From Gonatopus flavifemur (taxonomy: Eukaryota; Arthropoda; Insecta; Hymenoptera; Dryinidae), in contig JAFFJZ010000003.1 of NCBI GenBank assembly GCA_018340375.1, positions 21,452,001 to 21,516,000 of the forward strand: 64,000 nucleotides of DNA, read 5' to 3'. Shown here in pieces: positions 26,967 to 39,195 of this stretch. A program made the translations under genes and the position numbers. Below the pieces are notes generated by a model, which worked only from the letters and a program-made list of their open reading frames with translations, ran no database searches and had not been told where the DNA came from. The first letter of the stretch is position 1, and every line of letters begins with the position of its first letter.

Positions 26967-27746
26967 CCCTAGTAGAAATTTGACAGGGAATTCCCTATTA
27001 GAAGCATGACCCTCGTAAGGCTGCAATAGGAAACTTCTCATTGAGGAAAACTTTTAATTACCTTACCAGGTTCTGACATGGCATCCTGTTTAGGACCTTA
27101 CAACAATATAACGCGAGGTTGTTGACAGGTCCCAGTCAGATTTTCCCTTTCAGTAACTCAGACATGGTATTCCTATCAGAACCTGATCAGGATTGCCTTG
27201 ACTCATCCGTATTTGAATTGTGAGGTAACTGTCAAGGTATCTTGATCAGGACCTGATCAGGATTGCTTTGGCTCATCCGTATTTCAATCATGTGATAACC
27301 GACAGGACCTGATCAATTCAGGACGATGAATGTATCAAATTATTCAGAATTTTCACAGGACTCATTAGAGATTTACCTGTCTTTTTCAAATGTTCAACTG
27401 AGGTCTATTTGGATCATCAGTAGAATTTCTTCTGTTGGGGGAGTTTCAAAAAATTTTATGAAAAGTGAATTCTATGAAAATTAAATTGAATGTTAGAATA
27501 TAGCTTAGATGAGGTCGTGATTGGGAATTCCGCTACCACCCGGATCAGGTCCTGATTGGGAATTCAATTACTACCCTGATCAGATCCTAATTGGGACACG
27601 TTTGGTTTTCCTGATCAGTACCTTGTCTTTTCCCTGCGTTACATTGTTGTCAGGGCCTTATCAGATACTCAAGTCAGGCCCTGAACAGAAAGCATGGAAG
27701 GCCTGATCTGAACCTGATGTTTTCCTTATCAAAATTTCTACTAGGG
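26967..27746. mobile_element. 780-bp element with CCCTAGTAGAAATTT ends and CCTGATCAGG array
   Basis: CCCTAGTAGAAATTTGACAG at left and AAAATTTCTACTAGGG at right form terminal inverted repeats. The interior repeats the palindrome CCTGATCAGG and close variants at least six times. It also holds a tandem pair around GATTGC.TTG.CTCATCCGT near 27190 and 27260. No transposase is encoded. Confidence 0.7.
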
Positions 27747-28901
27747 AGATGTCGAATCGGCTGCCACTTGTGAAAACTGTCGAAAATTGAAAATGTTTAT
27801 GAAATATATGATATTTGCTGGAGTTTATGCCAACGATATTAATAAAAAGTCGAGTTTATTGATAAAATGAAGGAGATACGAAGTTTTTGAACCGATTTTT
27901 CCCTTTTTTTCGCTCTTTGGGGTGCTACAAAAAAAACAAAACCGTCAAAATTTGCAAATAAAACCGCAACTTATCGAGTAGTTTCGAGTTATAGTTACGG
28001 CTAATTCGAGGAACATGTTTTTTTTTTAATACATTTGAGGATTTAATTAACTCTTTGTCACTGGAAATGTTCCCTACCATTTATTTTTGATCAAGGAAAA
28101 CCCCTGGTTGAAAGAGCCCATCGATGCTCGTAAAATCTCATTGGAATTGGACAAAGGTTCGATTGATCAGTTATGAAATTTGGCGAAAATTAATGGGGTT
28201 CTTGAACTAGGGAAGACCAGGCAGACGCTGTTTCGTGTTATTCCTGCGGCAAAGGGTTAAGGAATAACCCCTCTTTAATTGAAGTCTCAACAAATGACGC
28301 GATGCAAGACTTTTTGGAGAATTCGAAAGTTTCCATTCAAGTTGAAGTACAGGCAGGTTCTATGCTACTGTTAGAAAATAAAATAAATTTCATAGACAAA
28401 TTGTTTAGCCTTGACACGGTCATTGAATTTCTTATATCGCTTCTTGAAAATTTCAAGCTTCCACGTTTCCTTACATGGGCCTCCGCTCTAAGTAGACCCA
28501 GGGCCTACTAGCAATGAAAGACAGCCCTGCACAGTCTGCCTACTGAAATCCCCTATTTGAAAAGTCTCACTCATCTCATTCAACGTCCGGACATTTGCAG
28601 GTCCATCGAAAGTTCCAAGAACGTGAATTACGCGCGATAGACGTAAATTCAACCTAGAAGGTTTGTATTCTCTTGGGGTCCTATTTGGTGAGGTTATGCA
28701 GCTCTAGCGGGTATGATATAAATATGATGAATAGCAAACTTTGAGGTTAACTCTTGAAAACTGCGAATGGTGGTATGTATATTTGAATTCCAAATAGATC
28801 TTCCTACTTGATAAAGGAAAAAGTTAGAAATTGAGAAATATATCTATGTTCATACAAAATATCAAAATTCATTCCAACAATGATCCGTTGAAAGTACTCA
28901 C
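27747..28901. other. C15 intron next to the homeodomain donor
   Basis: No exon or clear repeat seen. Open frame 28302-28511 (plus) has no recognisable domain. Confidence 0.35.
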
Positions 28902-29130
28902 CTCCATTTCGTTCTCCTATTTTGAAACCAAGTCTTGACTTGCGCGTCCGTCATTTTCAACGATTTTGCCAAAGCCGCTCTTTCGGCCGAGGCCAGGTAC
29001 TTTTGCTTGTGAAAACGTTTCTCCAATTCAGCGATTTGTAGTCTCGTGAAGCTCGTTCTTGGTTTCTTCCTTTTCGGTGGTGTTCTATTCTGGTATGGAT
29101 GACCAATTCGCCTTGGAAATGCCCCAGCCA
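28902..29130 (-). CDS. C15: C15/Tlx homeobox protein, homeodomain exon (internal exon, partial CDS)
   Basis: This internal exon encodes the DNA-binding homeodomain of a Tlx/Hox11-class transcription factor, orthologue of Drosophila C15 (clawless), a nuclear regulator of distal leg and other patterning. It holds 75 whole codons plus partial codons at both ends (2+225+2=229 bp). A linker with the Tlx-type motif [19 protein letters not shown] leads into the homeodomain, which starts near exon residue 20. Arg5, Phe8, Leu16, Phe20, Trp48, Phe49, Asn51 and Arg53 are all present, and position 47 is Thr, the hallmark of Tlx proteins. The acceptor is a good pyrimidine tract ending TTCACAG at 29131-29137. 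The donor is GGAG|GTGAGT at 28901. The upstream intron is phase 1 (x|TG) and the downstream intron is phase 2 (AG|A). The preceding exon was not found. The class is very secure; the symbol rests on insect orthology recognised from memory. Confidence 0.96.
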
Positions 29131-29946
29131 CTGTGAACATAGTAGAAAGAACCAAATCAAATACCTTTGAAATCAAAAGCATACTTCGAGAAATCTTTTT
29201 CTTTATTCCGTATATATTTCTAGTATTTATTATAAAAAATCGTAGATTCCCGATGAGTTTTCAGATACGTTGGATTCCACACAGGGTTTTTAATTAACTC
29301 AATAATGGCACGTTATCAACCCATAAGAGGCGTTAAGTACACAGTAATGGTTCCCATCACTGTATGATAAGGTGGGCTTAGTAACGGCTATGAATAATGG
29401 GCTATATACGGGATTAATAATTGGCTAAGGACTAGTAATAGAACGAGATGATTCCGATGTATGCTCAGAAAATTCAAAAATACGTTCAAGTATCATTCTC
29501 TCGGAAACAAAACTGAACGATTACCAAACATTTATTTCTCTACCACGTGGGTTTCGTTCAATTGCTTGTTCTCCTTCAGTTTCATGGCTCTTCCATTACC
29601 TTAAAACGCTTTCCTCGCATCAAATTAACTTTTATTTGAAAAAAATAATAATTAATTCAAACCACATGAAACGGATATGAGACCAAAACGAAATTTTTTC
29701 AAAATTATGACGAACGAAAAATGTATATTCAACTTTGGCATCAATTTCAACCAGTAATGAGCCATGCTGCATTCAGTGACATCCAAGAATCAATCGTCAG
29801 TTATTTAACATAGCATAGTATTTCTTATCGGTTCATTCTATCGCTGGCCTGTCCTACCGGCCTTTGATAATCCATACTGTGATCTATGACAAGGAATTCA
29901 TAGTTAGCCATATTCAACAGGAGCCATGCATCCGCAGTTAAGTATA
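29131..29946. other. intron or upstream DNA of C15
   Basis: Immediately upstream of the homeodomain exon. No minus-strand frame with a plausible donor and Tlx N-terminal sequence was seen here. Confidence 0.35.
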
Positions 29947-30310
29947 ATGCCAATATTGACAAGTGGCTCAAGCTTGGCAAAATATTGGGCTGTCAAGCAT
30001 TGCTGACCAATATTGGTTCAATATAAAACCGTTGGTTATTTCAGAACACACACCGGGTTTCATAGGGAATGCCAATATAATACAACTGGTGTGAGCTCGG
30101 CAAAATGTGGAGCTGCCAAGCATGGTGAATCAATATCCACCGGATATAAAACCATTTGTTTTTTGAAAATGAATATCATGTTTCATAAGAAATGTCAATA
30201 CAACAAGTGATTGAAGCTTGACAAAACATTCAACTGCCAAGCATGGTGAACCAATATTGGGCCAATTGAGAACCATCGGTTATTTGAAAACTTATACCGC
30301 ATCTTCATGC
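29947..30310. repeat. three-unit tandem repeat, about 122-bp period
   Basis: Units begin near 29947 (ATGCCAATATTGACAAGTGG), 30069 (ATGCCAATATAATACAACTG) and 30192 (ATGTCAATACAACAAGTGA). Each continues with AAGCTTGGCAAAA-like and CTGCCAAGCATGGTGAA-like sequence. The CAAGCTTGG vocabulary continues to about 30640. Confidence 0.7.
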
Positions 30311-30649
30311 TTATAATGATCTCAGAGTTGTACCAATATCAATTATTGTTTTGATGAATAATGATTCTTCATGTCACAAATGGAATGTCATGAAGAATGA
30401 TGTATTTTTTTCCTCTCAGAAGTTTGAAGAACCAGGTTGAAGCTTGTCAAAAGTTGATATACACAACATAATATATGTATCATGATACCCTGGGCCATGC
30501 TTGGTATTGTTTTTTGGCTCAATATTGGGTACCAAGCCTGGCACGAGGTAATCATCCCAAGCTCTTACCAAGCTTGGACCATTTGTTGTGATGATTTCTG
30601 ACCCTATATAAGTCAGAATTGAGCCAAGGTCAGGCCAAGAGTGGGCCAT

Positions 30650-33600
30650 TTGTCAATTCCTATCTGGGTCGGCTGAGTATTAGCTATGTTTACAATACTA
30701 GGTTTCCTGGTTGGAATTTCCCTTCAATCGATGAGTCATTTCTGTAGCAACAAAAAACATTCGCATCTTTGTAGAAAAATTTGGAATGATTGGTAGAGAA
30801 GAAGGAATTTGTACTACGAATTCTAAACCGCAAGTTGGAAACGAACACCTGACCATCACACCGTACCATGGTAATACGTACGGTCACGTAACGCTGAGAG
30901 GCTAAAGACACGCCATACTACACCGTGACAATTTTGTGGTATCGGTGCGAGGTGATCGTTTTCTCCGGATTGTAAAATACTTCATCTCTGATATTATTGG
31001 ATATATACATACTTATATATACAGGAGAGTAATAAGAAACACATCATTGATTTCGAAATCATTCTCCGTAGAGAAAAACATTTTATTTACGACATGAAAT
31101 TCGTAGAAGAGATAGATAAGTACCTGACGTTCAATACCTTTTTGCGAATTACGATACTCACAACCAATCCCGAACGAAACAAATCATTTAATTATAAGTC
31201 GTAAAGTTCATAGATTCATTCGAATTGACATGAAATAAAAAGTGTTTAACAACTCAACGTTTCCCTTTCTCCGTTGTATATCTGTCTGCATATATTTACT
31301 TATACATAGATTACACACCTTGAAAACTGAGTTATCAGCATCATTAAGCTTCTTATCTGTTATAGTAATAGCGAATGAATATCAGGCCCCACGCTCAAAC
31401 GACTATGGGCATACATTAGCATACTTAATGAGAACTTATGTGGTTTACGATTTACAACAAACGATTGGATATTCGATTGTTGATTATTTCGTTAGGTGAA
31501 AATTCATCACAATCCGTGAATGATAAATCGATAATGTTTCTCCTTCTTTTCAATGTTCTTTTAAATGGACTCTATTGTTGAATACGATTGATTGAATCGA
31601 AAAAGATCACACCTCGATCAACATTATCACGAGCTGACGTAGATTATATTCAGATTAAAAAGAATTCTTGTTCTTAAATTGCACGCAGTTCATTTAGTTC
31701 AGTTTCGTTGAATTTCGCAATTTAATTTCGTGAAATAAATGAAACGAATATAACTTTTTTCGAAGTACTTCCTTATACATCAACTCGATTCGATATGAAT
31801 TGCAACATCGCGTGCGGTTAACGATCGGTGAGGATCGGATATCAGTTTGATGTACACACGTAATCGGCTGAAAGAGATCTATTTTCATTCTCAATTCTAT
31901 TAATCAGAATATATATTCGCCAAATCACATGTTAACATAGAATTTGGGAATTTGAAATTTCAGTTTGTAGGTGAACTGGAGTTATCTCGATTGATGTTTT
32001 CAGGGAAATTTTTCATGAAACGTAGAGAGAATGGTACCGTGAAAGTTATGGGGGCAAACGATGGAGCGAGCAGGTGGAAAAGCGGTTTTGAAGTAATTCG
32101 AACAGAATCGCATCGACAAAGGAAAAAATGATCAAGTACAAACTGGACAAATGAATGAAAATAAGTGACGCCAAAATGGTAATACTCTTATCATAGCAGA
32201 AAGACTAAAATATTCCTGTCCAAGAGGGCGGAGCTGTACAAAGTTGAAGAGGACACACACAGACAGGGTGGTAAAGAGACACATCGAGAGGATAGAGAGG
32301 GAGAGGATAAAAGGGGTAGATAATGGGGTAATATTCACTCGATGGCCTTTTACCCTTCAACGATGATTCCCCAGTTTGATGTGAACTACCGCCGTAGCAG
32401 AACGAGAGTCGTTACCCGTCAAATTTAATTCCGGACGATATTTTCCACAGTTCACCTCTCTTTCTTCCCCACTTCCATTAGTTCTTCTTCTCTTTTAGAC
32501 CTAATTTCAAGTATAATTACCATACTCTTGGATTATAGCATAACTAATAGTGATTTGAAGTCCGCAAATTATTCCTCTTCCATGAATTATCTATCCACGT
32601 TTCTAATGGATTCTTTTTTCTTTCTTTTGAAAAACAGTATTCTGAAAAAAGTCCTTAACTTGACATTTTGAATTTGAATCGATTTGTTTTGTTGATTAAA
32701 ATTGTTCTCAGAAATTATTCAATTTTACATCGTTATGCTGATTAAAAGAAACCATTAATTCTCACCAAACCCCATTGGGGTTTTTGGTTTCAATGGTCAT
32801 TTGAACATTTGAATTTTATAGGATTCAATAAGTGTTCGAACAATTCAATCAAAATCAGATGGTGGATCGGGTAGAGAAAATTTGCGATTGAGAATCGATA
32901 CGAAAAATCATCGAATGATAGAATGGAATGAGCAATGGAATACGATAGAAATGAGACCCCTGAACATGCGGAGTGGTAATAACGGAGATTGAATAGGATT
33001 GATTCAGAACATTGCGTAGTTGATATCCCAATGAAATACAATTAGGTTGTGAGATCAGTCCACGGAGTTGATCTATTGCAGCGGATAGGGTAATTACACG
33101 TCATGAGCGATTTCAATTCATCACCTGTCCTTCTGATAAGAAGTATTATCGGAAACCAAAGGCTCCAAGAAATTACAAGCTGTAAGTTTTAATCGGATTC
33201 ATCACAGAAATGGACGGCTAAATTCCGTGGAATCGATTAAGTGATGTGCCAATTCAATATCGGCACCGGTATTGGAATAATTTCAGTTTTTGCATGGGAA
33301 ATTTTCTATTGACGCTGATAAAAAGTATTTCAATTGGATCACAGTAAAAAGTAAAACTTAATTCCATCCTGAATATCAGCGGATTTTTTTATTTATTCTA
33401 ATATAATTTTTATCAAAATTTGATAAAAATTGTATAAAAAAGAATCGATTCTCTCAAGATCGGTCATCGCTGAATGCAGCCGAAACTAGCCTTGTTTCAA
33501 CTGAAAGTAAGCACCAAAGACAAATACCGCCACAATGGAAAATACTGAATTTGAGTCAAGTTTTCAAGTAAGATGCAGCCACATTTAGTCGGGATTTATT

Positions 33601-33829
33601 TTATTGGTCGGTTTATTGATGATGCGAGCTCGTCTTATGCTTGGCATAATTATTTCATTGTTTTAACATGATTTCTGTGAAATGTGGATTAATCACTTGT
33701 TTCGTCACAATCTCTGTGATTGAAGAATCATTGATTCATACTTGGTGAATGAATTGGACCAAGTTTGGTGGAAAGAGTCTCGGTAGGTTTAGTGCCCAGC
33801 TTGGTTCAGGAGTGGGCCATTGAGTATTA
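30650..33829. other. upstream region, no gene recognised
   Basis: GC-richer stretches at 30840-30970, 32030-32100, 32215-32440 and 33050-33190 may be regulatory: the last holds CACCTGTC and CTGATAAG. 33341-33600 is an interrupted copy of the CAGCCGAAACTAGCC family also seen at 42791 and 41480. No exon is supported. Confidence 0.35.
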
Positions 33830-34867
33830 TACACTGTAAAACAAACTGGAAATTCACTGTGCACCTGGACTGGAGATTTCCAATGTTAGTACTGGAATAT
33901 GGATATTCCAATACATGTACAGAGATTTTGTTGTTACGGTACTGAAAATTTACCAAGCATAACTGAAAATTCACTCCTTGTGCTGGAATTTTCAAGTTTG
34001 AGATTGTGTACCAAAATTTTGTCATGATTTTGCGAAAATTTCATTGGCTCGTACTACAATTTCACAGTTCTTGTGCATCAGAAAGAAATATCCCCTCGAT
34101 AAGGACTTGGAAAAAATTTCGAAGTTAGAAAAAAAAAACCTAATGGTTGATATACTGGAATTATGCAGGTTTTTAACTGCAATTTTCAGGTCGTGTGATG
34201 AAATGTTCCAGCTATGTTGGAATTTAATCACTGTTGCACTAAAATTTTTCACTTCCATTGGACTTTGTCATTCCTGGCAGGAAAACTTCCACGTCTTTAT
34301 ATTAAAAATTTCCTGATTGAGATTTTGAATAATAATTGTAATTGTAGCAAATAAAATTGATATATGAGGTTTTTCGAAGACTTATTCTTTTGTGTATTCT
34401 AAATATGAAGCATCTGTAGTAACCCAAGCTGGCCTACCAGCATATCGCGCTATATATAGCTCATCGGGTAGGTCTTAGGTTTCAGTTGTTAGGCAGGTAG
34501 AAAAGTGTAGGTTCAAATCCCGTGAAGTACATATGACTTCCTGTCCATCCATATGAATGATCAAGTTTCTCAATCATCTTGAAACACAAGGACCGTGCAA
34601 AATCACTTTGTGTGAGCAATTTTTTTTTGATTTTGATGAATATTTTCAGCATTAATTTTCCAATACATGTCCTGGAAAAGTCCAGTTCGTGTACTGAGAG
34701 ATTCTAGTACTGAGGCTCATAAAATTTCCAGTTTTGATGCTGAAATTCCATAAGATTTCTACTGAATTTTTGCAGTACAAATGTGCTAAAATTTTCCGAT
34801 ACATGTACAAGTTAATTGCTTCCAGTCCATGTACTGGAATTTTCCGGTGAAATTCTGTTACAGTGTA
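33830..34867. mobile_element. TA-flanked MITE enlarged by a SINE-like insertion
   Basis: TA-CACTGTAAAACAAACTGG at left and CTGTTACAGTG-TA at right. Both halves are rich in CTGGAAATT, TACTGGAAT and AATTTTCC words in both senses. The centre (about 34329-34630) is unrelated and is bounded by GATTTTGA on both sides, as expected if another element inserted there. Confidence 0.6.
34430..34630 (+). mobile_element. tRNA-derived SINE-like segment
   Basis: TAGCTCATCGGGTAGG fits a pol III A box and GGTTCAAATCC at about 34510 fits a B box, with tRNA-like spacing. The tRNA fold is imperfect (T-stem mismatch). It is followed by an unrelated body and a T run near 34619-34628. No other copy is seen in the window, so SINE status rests on the promoter boxes and possible GATTTTGA duplication. 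Confidence 0.45.
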
Positions 34868-36471
34868 TAATTATAAACCACCTGAATGTTCATGCATTTC
34901 ACAGCTACTGCTATCTTTTTTCCACATTTTTGTTTTGCCAGCCCCTGTGCATGGATTCTTGATTAACTTTCAAAATATTTCTCATTTTCCAGACCCTACC
35001 TCGACAAATTTCTATTAGAGTTGTTAATAAATCCAATATCAACACATAGTTGGTTGTAGTGTTCTGAACAAACCGTCATTCGAGAGAATTTTCAATACAT
35101 CATTCCAATGAAAGTTTTGTAATTCAAATGATGCAATAAGATTAATTAAAAATCCAACGTAATGCTCACAGTTGAAACTTCATTCAGGTACGTTTATTCA
35201 TTTACCAAGTTCGTATCTTATATTTTTATCAAAATCAATTGAAATGTATGTTATAGGAGTGAAATAATTGACTTAAGATGAGAAGAGTGGAAAGAGAAGG
35301 GACAAGAAAAATACATTCAACGTGTGAGAAATATAAACTTACATATACTTATCACTCACGTGTTTCAATTTCATAGTTCACACTCCTTACGGGATCTCTT
35401 TATATCCCGTTCTCGCGAAACGTTTCACATTGCATCACATCGTAGTCTGATTAAGGCGATAATCGTGTAGTTTGGATTATCTTAGTACGCTTTAACCAAC
35501 GTCTTATAATTCGTATCGTAATTACTTTCTTTGGGATTAACTATGTGGGCTTGGTACACACATTTTATAACGATAGTACGTACAAGGTGGTTGAGAATAT
35601 ATGCTACATCTTGATACAATGAGACTTTGATACCCACGTGCACTGAGAGAAATTTAGAATTTAATTTATTATGTGATTATAGAAATGGAGAATCATACTG
35701 ACTTTCCAATTGAATTTACTATAAAACATCGGGAATTTGATCAGACTCAAGTCTGTATCTTGAAGATATCTTCAGACAAACTTAAGACGTCTTACGCAAC
35801 TGCATAAGATTCGTCAGTTGTCTAGCATAGGTATCGTTTCTGGAAGATATCTTACGGTATTACGTCGGTAGGTCATCTCGAACTTAGCCTGAAATATCTT
35901 CGAAAATCGCTATCCAATGCACACGAAAATCTTGAAGGTATCCCACACAGCACCACTGCAACTTATTAAATCCTGCAAAAACTGCTGCGAAACCCAAGAT
36001 TTCCCTTCGAATTTTGAAGTATGAATTTTCCCACAGTCGAACAAAGTCGAGCAAAGCTCGCTTTGCGTTGTTATCAGTCGCAGTCAAAAGGCAAACTGAC
36101 GCTTCTAATCAACTCTTCCCTCTTTGAGAACTCTAAACTGAATTATGGTTAGAATCCTGGGTCGATATGTAGTAATACCTACTTCACCTACAACTTTCTA
36201 AACGCCTTGAGGTACAAAAATACCCCAGTGCTGTGTTCCAGAGTTAATTGTTCATTACTAGTTGAATTCGGAATATGTTCTTTGTACGAGTTGAAAAAGA
36301 CATCGTGTTTTTTTTTCAAATCAATTTACCAAAATTTGCATCTTAAACAAGATTTCAAGGAAAGAAAAGCATTGAGAGAGAAAATATGGGATTTGTCCGC
36401 TGAATTTGTACTTGATGAGAAATTATGAGAAACTATCACTCTAGAATGAAAAGTATGAGATTCATTTTCGC
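34868..36471. other. upstream region with a truncated MITE
   Basis: 35641-35752 is a left-half copy (CACTGAGAGAAATTTAGAAT) of the family that is complete at 40034-40243. 35755-35905 is GATATCTT-type repeat. The rest shows no gene. Confidence 0.4.
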
Positions 36472-36743
36472 TACACTGAGAAAACAGATATCTTGAAAAA
36501 TACCATAATTTATGAATTTTTGGCATTGGTCTGACCAGAGTCAAAATATTTACGTGAATGAAGCTTTAAGAGTCCCATAATTTCTTGGACTTTTATAAAG
36601 AAGTATGATACTTTCCTCATAAAAAGTCCCAGCCATTATGGTACTCTAAGAGGTATCTTTACGTAAATAGTTTGACTCGGGTTAGACCAACGCCAAAAAT
36701 CCATATATTATGGTATTTTTCAAGATTCCTTTTTCTCTGTGTA
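36472..36743. mobile_element. TA-flanked full foldback MITE
   Basis: TA-CACTGAGAAAACAG and TTTTTCTCTGTG-TA bound a 268-bp body that is an inverted repeat over nearly its whole length. The arms, about 135 bp each, share TCTTGAAAAATACCATAAT, ATTTTTGGC, TTGGTCT and TATTTACGT in order, with scattered mismatches. Confidence 0.8.
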
Positions 36744-37087
36744 AGGTATCGATAATAACGTTTCGAGAAAAACGCTGAAGGGCTGAAAAAAATAAAATTG
36801 CGTAAGCGTATTCAGTTGAGTCAACTGAATATCGATCGAAGTGAACCCATGTGAAAAAATTGGAATTGATATTCAGTTGCCCAAGCTCTTACGGGGTTGA
36901 GGCAAACCTGGTATTTCCTCAGTGCGGAAAAAAGGGATAGTTGTATCAACTACTTCCATGATCGATTTTCGATCATCTATGGGAGCAGTGTTGCAGTAGC
37001 TAACATAAATACTTCGTAACTTACGAGCGCAACTATTGTGTTAATTGAGCCAACTATGTAACGTTGTTGTTTGTCTCAAGTGCTAAG

Positions 37088-37371
37088 TATCCACACAGCA
37101 CTTTTGGTCTTCAAGATATCTTGAGGAACTGTTCAAAAAAGTTTAAGAAGTGTTATGCAACATGAAAAGATCTCCTTAAGATGCCTGAAACAATTCTTAC
37201 CCTCTAAAAGATATTTTTTAGAAGATCTAAAACTTTTCTTCCGATATTATAAATATCTTTTAGGCATCTTATAGAAATCTTTTAGATCTCTTAAAGATAC
37301 CTTTTCATGTTGCATAAGACTTCTTAAATTTGGCTTGAGATATCTTTGAAAATTGAAATGTTGTGTGGGTA
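37088..37371. mobile_element. TA-flanked foldback of the GATATCTT type
   Basis: TA-TCCACACAGCA at left; the inverse of the right end is TA-CCCACACAACA. The arms share TTAAGAAGT.TTATGCAACA and ATGAAAAG, and the inside is built of AAGATATCTT and AAAAGAT words. Related pieces lie near 17.3, 22.6, 35.8 and 60.3-60.8 kb. Confidence 0.7.
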
Positions 37372-37447
37372 GTTGCTGCAATTACTTTCGTAGATGGTCC
37401 AGAATCGATAACGCGAAGAGGTGCAGTCACTATTCCTTTTTTCCAGG

Positions 37448-37724
37448 TACACTGACAGAAAAACGACCTGGTTGACACATTCGTGGTCGCGATAACTTGA
37501 AATCTGCTTCGGTTCACCAGAAAATGTGATTGTGATGTCCAGAAAAAGTGGTTGAAGCAAAATTCAACTACATTTTTCAGGCTAGAAAAACCAGATTCTT
37601 TTCTTGGTGTAATAACTAAACCACTTTTTCTGGGCATCACAATCACATTTCCTGGTAAATCGAACCATATTTCAAGTTATTGCGACTAGGAATGTTTCAA
37701 CCAGGTTGTTTTTCTGTACGTTTA
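37448..37724. mobile_element. TA-flanked foldback MITE
   Basis: TA-CACTGACAGAAAAACGAC at left; inverse right end TA-AACGTACAGAAAAACAAC. Both arms carry ACCTGGTTGA.ACATTC or its diverged inverse, ATAACTTGAAAT, and CACAATCACATTT with CCACTTTTTCTGG. A TTTTTC-centred loop separates the arms. Confidence 0.75.
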
Positions 37725-38260
37725 TCTTGTAGAAATATCTTATGAATATCTATTTTGCAATACCTGAAAGATATCTGAGATTCTAACGTTTAGTAGGTAC
37801 AGATTTGATTGTATACGTAGATTATTTTTAAGAGAAGCTGTTATATTCTTACGAGTCCTTGTCATACACATTAACTTTATAAAATACCAATACCTGTGAG
37901 TGAAAAGTTGAAATCGTCCATTGTTGGGATTCAGCTAGTAATGATTGTTCTACGGAACGGAGCATAAGATAATCATTATGATACTCTACAGTAACTCAAA
38001 GCCACATATTGTCAATTTCAAATGATTACCTCACAAGAAGTAATCATCTTCAGAATAATCGTGTCTTCACTATAAAATATTCGACTGAATGTGACCTGCA
38101 TCTTACTTGCAAATTTCAGTGAAATTCAGTCTTTTTCCTTGTCTCGGCATTCGTTATCGGTGCTTGTTTTTAGATGAAACAGGACTAGTATTGGCTGCAT
38201 TTTAAAATAAGCTGATATTCAAGATGAAAGTAAGTTGTATATCTTACTAGGTTATCCGTG

Positions 38261-38569
38261 TAAACGGAATAACTCGTCAAAACAGTTGTGACAGCTACTC
38301 ACTTTTTCAGCACCCTTTTTTCACCACTGTGGTTCAAATAATTGCAGCTGTAGCTATTTTTTAGCTACCGTAGTAGGAAATCATAGCTGTAACTGTACGG
38401 ATTTCGTGGTTGATATTTGAAAAGCCAAATAATTTAGCTGTGGAATTTTTGCCGCGGTAGCTACATTTCTTGCTGCTATCGCTAAGTGTTTAGCTGTGAC
38501 AGCTAAAAAGTAGCTCCCGTAGCTAATCTTTAGCTCTCCAAATAATAGCTAATTGTTTTTTTCCGTGTA
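38261..38569. mobile_element. AGCTA-family MITE, copy 1
   Basis: Left TA-AACGGAATAACTCG, right TTTTTTTCCGTG-TA. The interior alternates TAGCTG and CAGCTA about ten times. A second full copy at 45611-45923 shares the order of these words and TGGTTGATATTTG. Confidence 0.75.
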
Positions 38570-39149
38570 ACTTTGGATTGATTTTAATCACACAAATCCT
38601 ATGCACTGTGCAAAATTAATGTGGTTAGATAAAATTTACATCGAAGGGGGTTGTTTCGATACCTCATGATGTTATTTTAACATCGCACGGTCTCGTTTCA
38701 ACACCGAATTTCGGAGTGAATTTCCATAGATATCTGGCAACGCTTTTTTGTACGATTACTAGCACAACCTGAACACCCACTCCACTCGCATGAATTTTGT
38801 GTCATTGTTTTATTCATTAATATCGAAATTTCAATATTTATAAAACATCAATTCTCAATGATTCTGTACCAAATAACAAGCACGAAACAAATATTTCAGG
38901 CAAATAGAGAAATCAATTATTCATGGTAGCAATTAGAGGCAAATTGTCAGTTACAAATCAGTCTATCTTAATTGATAACATCACATCGCAATAGTTAATT
39001 AATCTGTAATTATAAAACCTTGATCAATTTTAAATTGACGGGTTTGAATAATGATCAGTTGATTCAGTTCATTGCACTTGGACATAAAATTTGCATCAGA
39101 AGCTCACGGTTGAACGCAACAGCGTAGGATGTTGTATTGGTAGAAAGGC

Positions 39150-39195
39150 GTGATTAATTTGACGTCAATTTACCCATTGTTGTTGTAGGCGGAGA
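39150..39195. promoter_or_regulatory. clustered factor sites (homeodomain, CRE, SOX type)
   Basis: GTGATTAATT, a perfect CRE palindrome TGACGTCA (39160-39167) and CCATTGT (inverse ACAATGG, 39174-39180) lie within 35 bp. The density is suggestive; function is inferred only. Confidence 0.3.

Larger units (their letters stand above)
13957..28901 (-). other. C15 intron between homeodomain and terminal exons
   Basis: A 14,945-bp phase-2 intron with GTGAGT donor and TTTCAG acceptor. The position, just after the WFQNRRTKW segment, matches the known second intron of Tlx genes. It contains TA-flanked MITEs (15132-15308, 20215-20466), a Gly-Asp-repeat-like GAC microsatellite, the CCCTAGTAG element and a strong hairpin. 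It also holds several GC-richer stretches that may be enhancers. No coding exon inside it is supported. Confidence 0.9.

Noticed and set aside
29947..30310. CRISPR-like array
   Set aside because: The repeated units are whole 122-bp diverged tandem copies without constant repeat and unique spacer structure, in a eukaryotic setting.
34430..34520. functional tRNA gene
   Set aside because: A and B boxes are present but the T-stem mismatches and no clear acceptor stem closes; a SINE-like derivative fits better.
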